The notes under the pieces were generated by a model. It was given only the letters and a program-made list of their open reading frames with translations, was not told where the DNA came from and searched no databases. A DNA stretch of 23,683 bases from Hesseltinella vesiculosa. Taxonomy: Eukaryota; Mucoromycota; Mucoromycetes; Mucorales; Cunninghamellaceae. A program made the position numbers and the translations under genes. The DNA is taken from positions 1 through 23,683 of the forward strand of contig MCGT01000070.1 in assembly GCA_002104935.1 (NCBI GenBank), given 5' to 3'. This document shows positions 20,897 to 23,683 of the stretch, one piece after another (position 1 is the first letter of the stretch; every line of letters begins with the position of its first letter).

Positions 20897-21734
20897 GTAT
20901 AAAGGTTTTTAAAAAAAAAACTGGAGGTGCAAGCACTCTCCCTCAAAAACCTGGGACGAATGCTGACCAAGAAAAAAAAACTTTGCTCCAGATCATTTTT
21001 GATTAAGCCAGGGCACGCTCATATTGAAAAAAAAAAGTTGCTCAATAATCACTTTGACGAGCCCGGGGCACGTTGCTTTGAGAGCAGAGTCTGCTCAATT
21101 TGAAAAAGAATATTGGTGATTTTGTCACGGTGGAAAAAACCAAAGTCCAAAGCCATAATACGGGGACAGGCAACAGGGACAGCGGCCCGGGTTTGAAAAA
21201 AAACCCATATTTAGACATAGCCAAAAAAGTGTCAAGTTTAAGCAAATACTTGCCTTCAAAGGGAATGAAAATAATTGTGAGCGATATATTTTTCTTTATA
21301 TGGGTGATGGATTTTTTGAAAATATACTTTCTAAAAAAGTAGCAATTATACTTTTTTAGAAAGTATATTTTCAAAAAATCCATCACCCATATAAAGAAAA
21401 ATATATCGCTCACAATTATTTTCATTCCCTTTGAAGGCAAGTATTTGCTTAAACTTGACACTTTTCTTGCCATGTCTAAATATGGTTTTTTTTTCGAACC
21501 CGGGATGACTTGGCTACCGTCCCCGCAATAGCTTTTTCAGACTTTGACGGTTTTCACGCGTGTCCTGGAGACCAATTTTTTTTTCGAGATGAGCGCACTC
21601 TGTCCTCAAAACAACATTCACAAGCTTAATCCAAGTGAACTAGAGCAGTTTTTTTTTTTGTGCATCGTTTTTCCTTTCAGATTTTTTCTTGGAGAGTATT
21701 TACACCTTTCAAAATCTTTTGTACCTTTTTATAC
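20897..21734. repeat. 838-bp inverted duplication with graded identity
   Basis: Left arm 20897-21341 and right arm 21349-21734 are reverse complements. Matching anchors run outward with nearly constant coordinate sums: CGGGGAC 21161-21167 with 21519-21525; CAAAGTC 21141-21147 with 21540-21546; GTTGCTTTGAG 21072-21082 with 21605-21615; GATTAAGC 21001-21008 with 21624-21631; GGTGCAAGCACTCTCC 20926-20941 with 21691-21706; GTATAAAGG near 20897 with about 21724-21734. The left arm has about 55 extra nt near 21009-21071 that look like a local tandem duplication. Identity is perfect for the inner 117 bp, about 87% over the next 39 bp, and visibly lower with indels farther out. It may be an old inverted duplication or foldback element. 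Confidence 0.88.
21225..21465. repeat. Perfect 117-bp palindrome with 7-nt loop
   Basis: Bases 21225-21341 are the exact reverse complement of 21349-21465, and 21342-21348 (GCAATTA) is the loop. Because the arms are identical, the same peptide can be read from both strands, so the ORFs here are a by-product of the palindrome and not genes. A transcript through it would fold into a 117-bp duplex RNA. Confidence 0.97.
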
Positions 21735-21840
21735 CATCGCCATGTTTTTTATTTTCTGCGCGCAGGTACAGTGGTTGACTAGATGGTTCATACGATCTGA
21801 CATCAATTTTGGTTTTTAAACGCCGATGTTAAAATTGCTA

Positions 21841-22810
21841 CCGTCAGCCCTATGGACATACCGGTATCTGGGTTTACGGAAAACAAAAAGCCTGGATTAC
21901 TAGTGATGTGTTCCGTCACTGAATTGTGGAAATATATTCAAAAATTGACAAAAGACACCGTGGTCAAAAATGCTTCCTCGTCTTGGACAATGCTCCAACT
22001 CAAAAATTCGATGATGAGCTGAAAAAGTGCCTTGGAAATGTAGAAATAAATATTTTTACCTCATACAGTAACACGGCCAGTCAGTACTAGCATGTCCTTC
22101 GCGCTGCAGAAAGCCCGCTCAGCAAGAATATGAAAGGGAGTGACCTACCGTATAAAAACTCAATGCAAAGACAGCAATTTTCATTGCAATAATGGCGTGG
22201 AACGATGACACGTCCGCGGCCATTAAGGACTGCTTCGTAAAAACGGGAAATTTTGGAGCCTCCTCTGACGGTGCTAAGATCACTAGAACGCGAAGAAATG
22301 GCCAGCACTGAAAGCATGACTCAGTCAACGGACGCCACTATCGCAAGACTCAGAAGTGCCGGTCTCCCCAAAGGCCTCATGGACGATATTGCCTCTGCCG
22401 GTGAAATTGATCATGACAGCTTAGCCTTCCCAGTGCACTGGGATACTGGCAAAGATGTTACAGTTAACGATTTGATGTTCTTATTCAACTTGGAGAACGA
22501 CAATGCTGATGGTATCAGCCATGGTTTTGACATGAACACAGAAAATAAGCAATTGGAAGAAGTCGCTGGCACGGACGATGAGACATCAATCAAGGACCTT
22601 CATCCCATTGCCATGCTTGTCAACAACACTATGAATGCAATTCCATTCAACACTGAAACTGAAATGGAACTGTCTATTATATTGGGCAAAGTTGCCTCAG
22701 AACTAGAGTCAAGCATCAGAAGCAGATCGAAGCCGAGCCAAAATAAAAACAGCACTGTATCACTCTTTTTGGTCATGTATGTTACACGGAAATACCATAC
22801 AAAGCATTAA
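21841..22810 (+). pseudogene. Broken pogo/Tigger-like DDE_1 transposase
   Basis: The plus strand carries pieces of a DDE_1-type (pogo/Tigger) transposase in shifting frames. KAWITSDVF near 21888-21915 corresponds to the KAWMT..F segment before the second Asp. LVLDNAPTQKFDDELKKC (about 21979-22035) carries the DNAP catalytic-Asp motif, and NVEINIFTSYSNTASQ the degraded LPPNTTS segment. After further frame breaks, KTAIFIAIMAWNDDTSAAIKDCF (about 22167-22233) matches the AW..V...TI.NCF segment. A long open tail follows in another frame (to 22810), acidic and Asn/Asp-rich as in C-terminal tails of such enzymes. In-frame stops (in FRH*IVE, after SQY) and at least one frame change after DCFVKTG show it is not functional. 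The N-terminal DNA-binding domain and first Asp were not found, so the copy is also truncated. Confidence 0.72.
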
Positions 22811-23683
22811 GCCAAAACTAATAACTTTTTATTTTTTCGAAAATCCCAAATCCATTTTTATTAGTTTAAATGATATTGACTGTAATGACAGGCCATCAGT
22901 CGTATATATCGCTTTTTTTCACCAGCAGTGTTACTGTGAGGTCGCCAGGCGTCAGTGGTATCCTACGCCTTCATTTTTTCCATCAGCACCGAACGCGGTG
23001 TCGCTGTGGCTCTGTATTGTCAAAAAGACCGTGTCTACTTGGTGTTGTGGTTGGGCCGATGTATGAATCTTCGTCCGTTCCTTTCATTAGGTGCTCCACA
23101 CACAAAAATGTCTTGCATGTTGAGAGACTCACCATGTTCCTATTTCTTCTTGATCTAGAGGATCAGCCCCGCATTTGGATCACTGCCACCATATTGGGAA
23201 AGGTAAAATGACGACAATCATGAGCAAATGCAAAAAAAAAAAAAAAAAAAAAAAAAAAGTGAGACGACAATTGCTTTGCTTTTGGCTGGCATACTTGATT
23301 TGCTTTCTCACCATGCATATTCGAGTTTTCGTTGGTCTTGGCGCTAAGGGGAATAAAAGGTTAGTGTTTCCAGTTTGCTGCGTATTTGGATACTGTGAAT
23401 TTGCCTTGCAGATCAATGGAGTAGCAATGGAGGTCGCAAGATGCCAAGCGAGTTAGTTGCATAGCGAAAGCAAAAAAAAAAAAAAAGTCTGCCGAATGTT
23501 TCGCGATGTTAAGATTTAATGGTAACATGGCTGTTGAGGTCTTGCCCTTAACATACGACGTGTTTGGCTGAATGGATAGCAGGCTGATTTTTTGATCACC
23601 TGTCATTATAAGCGAGAGCTGAAAGCTGCTGATCAGAAATGGTCAAGGTTTGCGATCCTTCGAGGTTCTTTGAGAGTGAGAGA
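22811..23683. other. Right-end region without recognised gene
   Basis: An open stretch on the plus strand (about 22870-23211) contains DLEDQPRIWITATILGK before a GTAAAATG donor-like site, and a second frame reads VALYCQKDRVYLVLWLGRC; neither belongs to a family I recognise. Long homopolymers occur: A27 at 23232-23258 and A15 at 23472-23486, both preceded by GC. No tRNA, no further transposase motif and no clear terminal inverted repeat of the neighbouring element was seen. Confidence 0.4.

Noticed and set aside
21186..21203. GGGTTTGAA / GGGTTCGAA in the palindrome arms, resembling a tRNA B box
   Set aside because: The bases after it are poly-A instead of the NNCC needed, and no acceptor stem or A box was found, so a tRNA or tRNA-derived SINE is not supported.
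21042..21473. Open frames on both strands (about 80 and 143 codons) encoding the same peptide
   Set aside because: They exist only because the locus is a perfect palindrome; composition is AT-driven and no start context or domain supports coding.
1..23683. CRISPR arrays, bacterial operons, ribosomal RNA or tRNA genes
   Set aside because: None seen; the intron-rich eukaryotic gene structure excludes a prokaryotic origin.

Overview
The window looks like nuclear DNA of an early-diverging filamentous fungus, most likely Mucoromycota. The genes are compact and split by many short GT-AG introns of roughly 45-115 nt. Homopolymer tracts are frequent, and the recognisable proteins are fungal house-keeping families. 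The species assignment is inference from these traits; no rRNA or other marker gene is present. All intron positions were read by hand from splice consensus plus reading-frame continuity. They should be treated as models, and none has transcript support here.

Layout, left to right. (1) 1-657, minus: the 5' part of a gene with two zinc knuckles, running off the left edge and possibly transposon-derived. (2) 1423-4951, minus: a Caf120/Skg3-type PH-domain protein. (3) 5434-8546, plus: a 14-exon coiled-coil protein whose N-terminal ~300 residues look like a kinesin motor that has lost its P-loop, switch I and switch II. (4) 8634-8687: an (AG)27 microsatellite. (5) 8793-9961, plus: spindle-checkpoint WD40 protein Bub3. 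(6) 10109-11093, minus: a mitochondrial EngB/GTPBP8-type GTPase. (7) 11307-14838, plus: a TTC7/Ypp1-type TPR scaffold of the PI4-kinase complex. (8) 15343-17852, minus: a membrane-anchored GT5-like glycosyltransferase. (9) 18197-19038, plus: GINS subunit Psf2.

From about 19 kb to the right edge the window changes character. It is AT-rich and gene-poor. It carries a very large inverted duplication (20897-21734) with a perfect 117-bp palindromic core around a 7-nt loop. Immediately to its right lies a broken pogo/Tigger-like DDE transposase (21841-22810). No intact gene is recognised after Psf2.

Four genes serve mitosis, replication or cytoskeleton-type roles (kinesin-like protein, Bub3, Psf2) or mRNA control (Caf120-like). 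Two serve membrane and cell-surface traffic (Ypp1-like, GT5-like), and one serves mitochondrial ribosome biogenesis (EngB-like). They are neighbours as divergent or convergent pairs, as is usual in compact fungal genomes, and there is no evidence that they form one pathway. The two most unusual objects are the nucleotide-motif-less kinesin-like protein and the centre-perfect inverted duplication.
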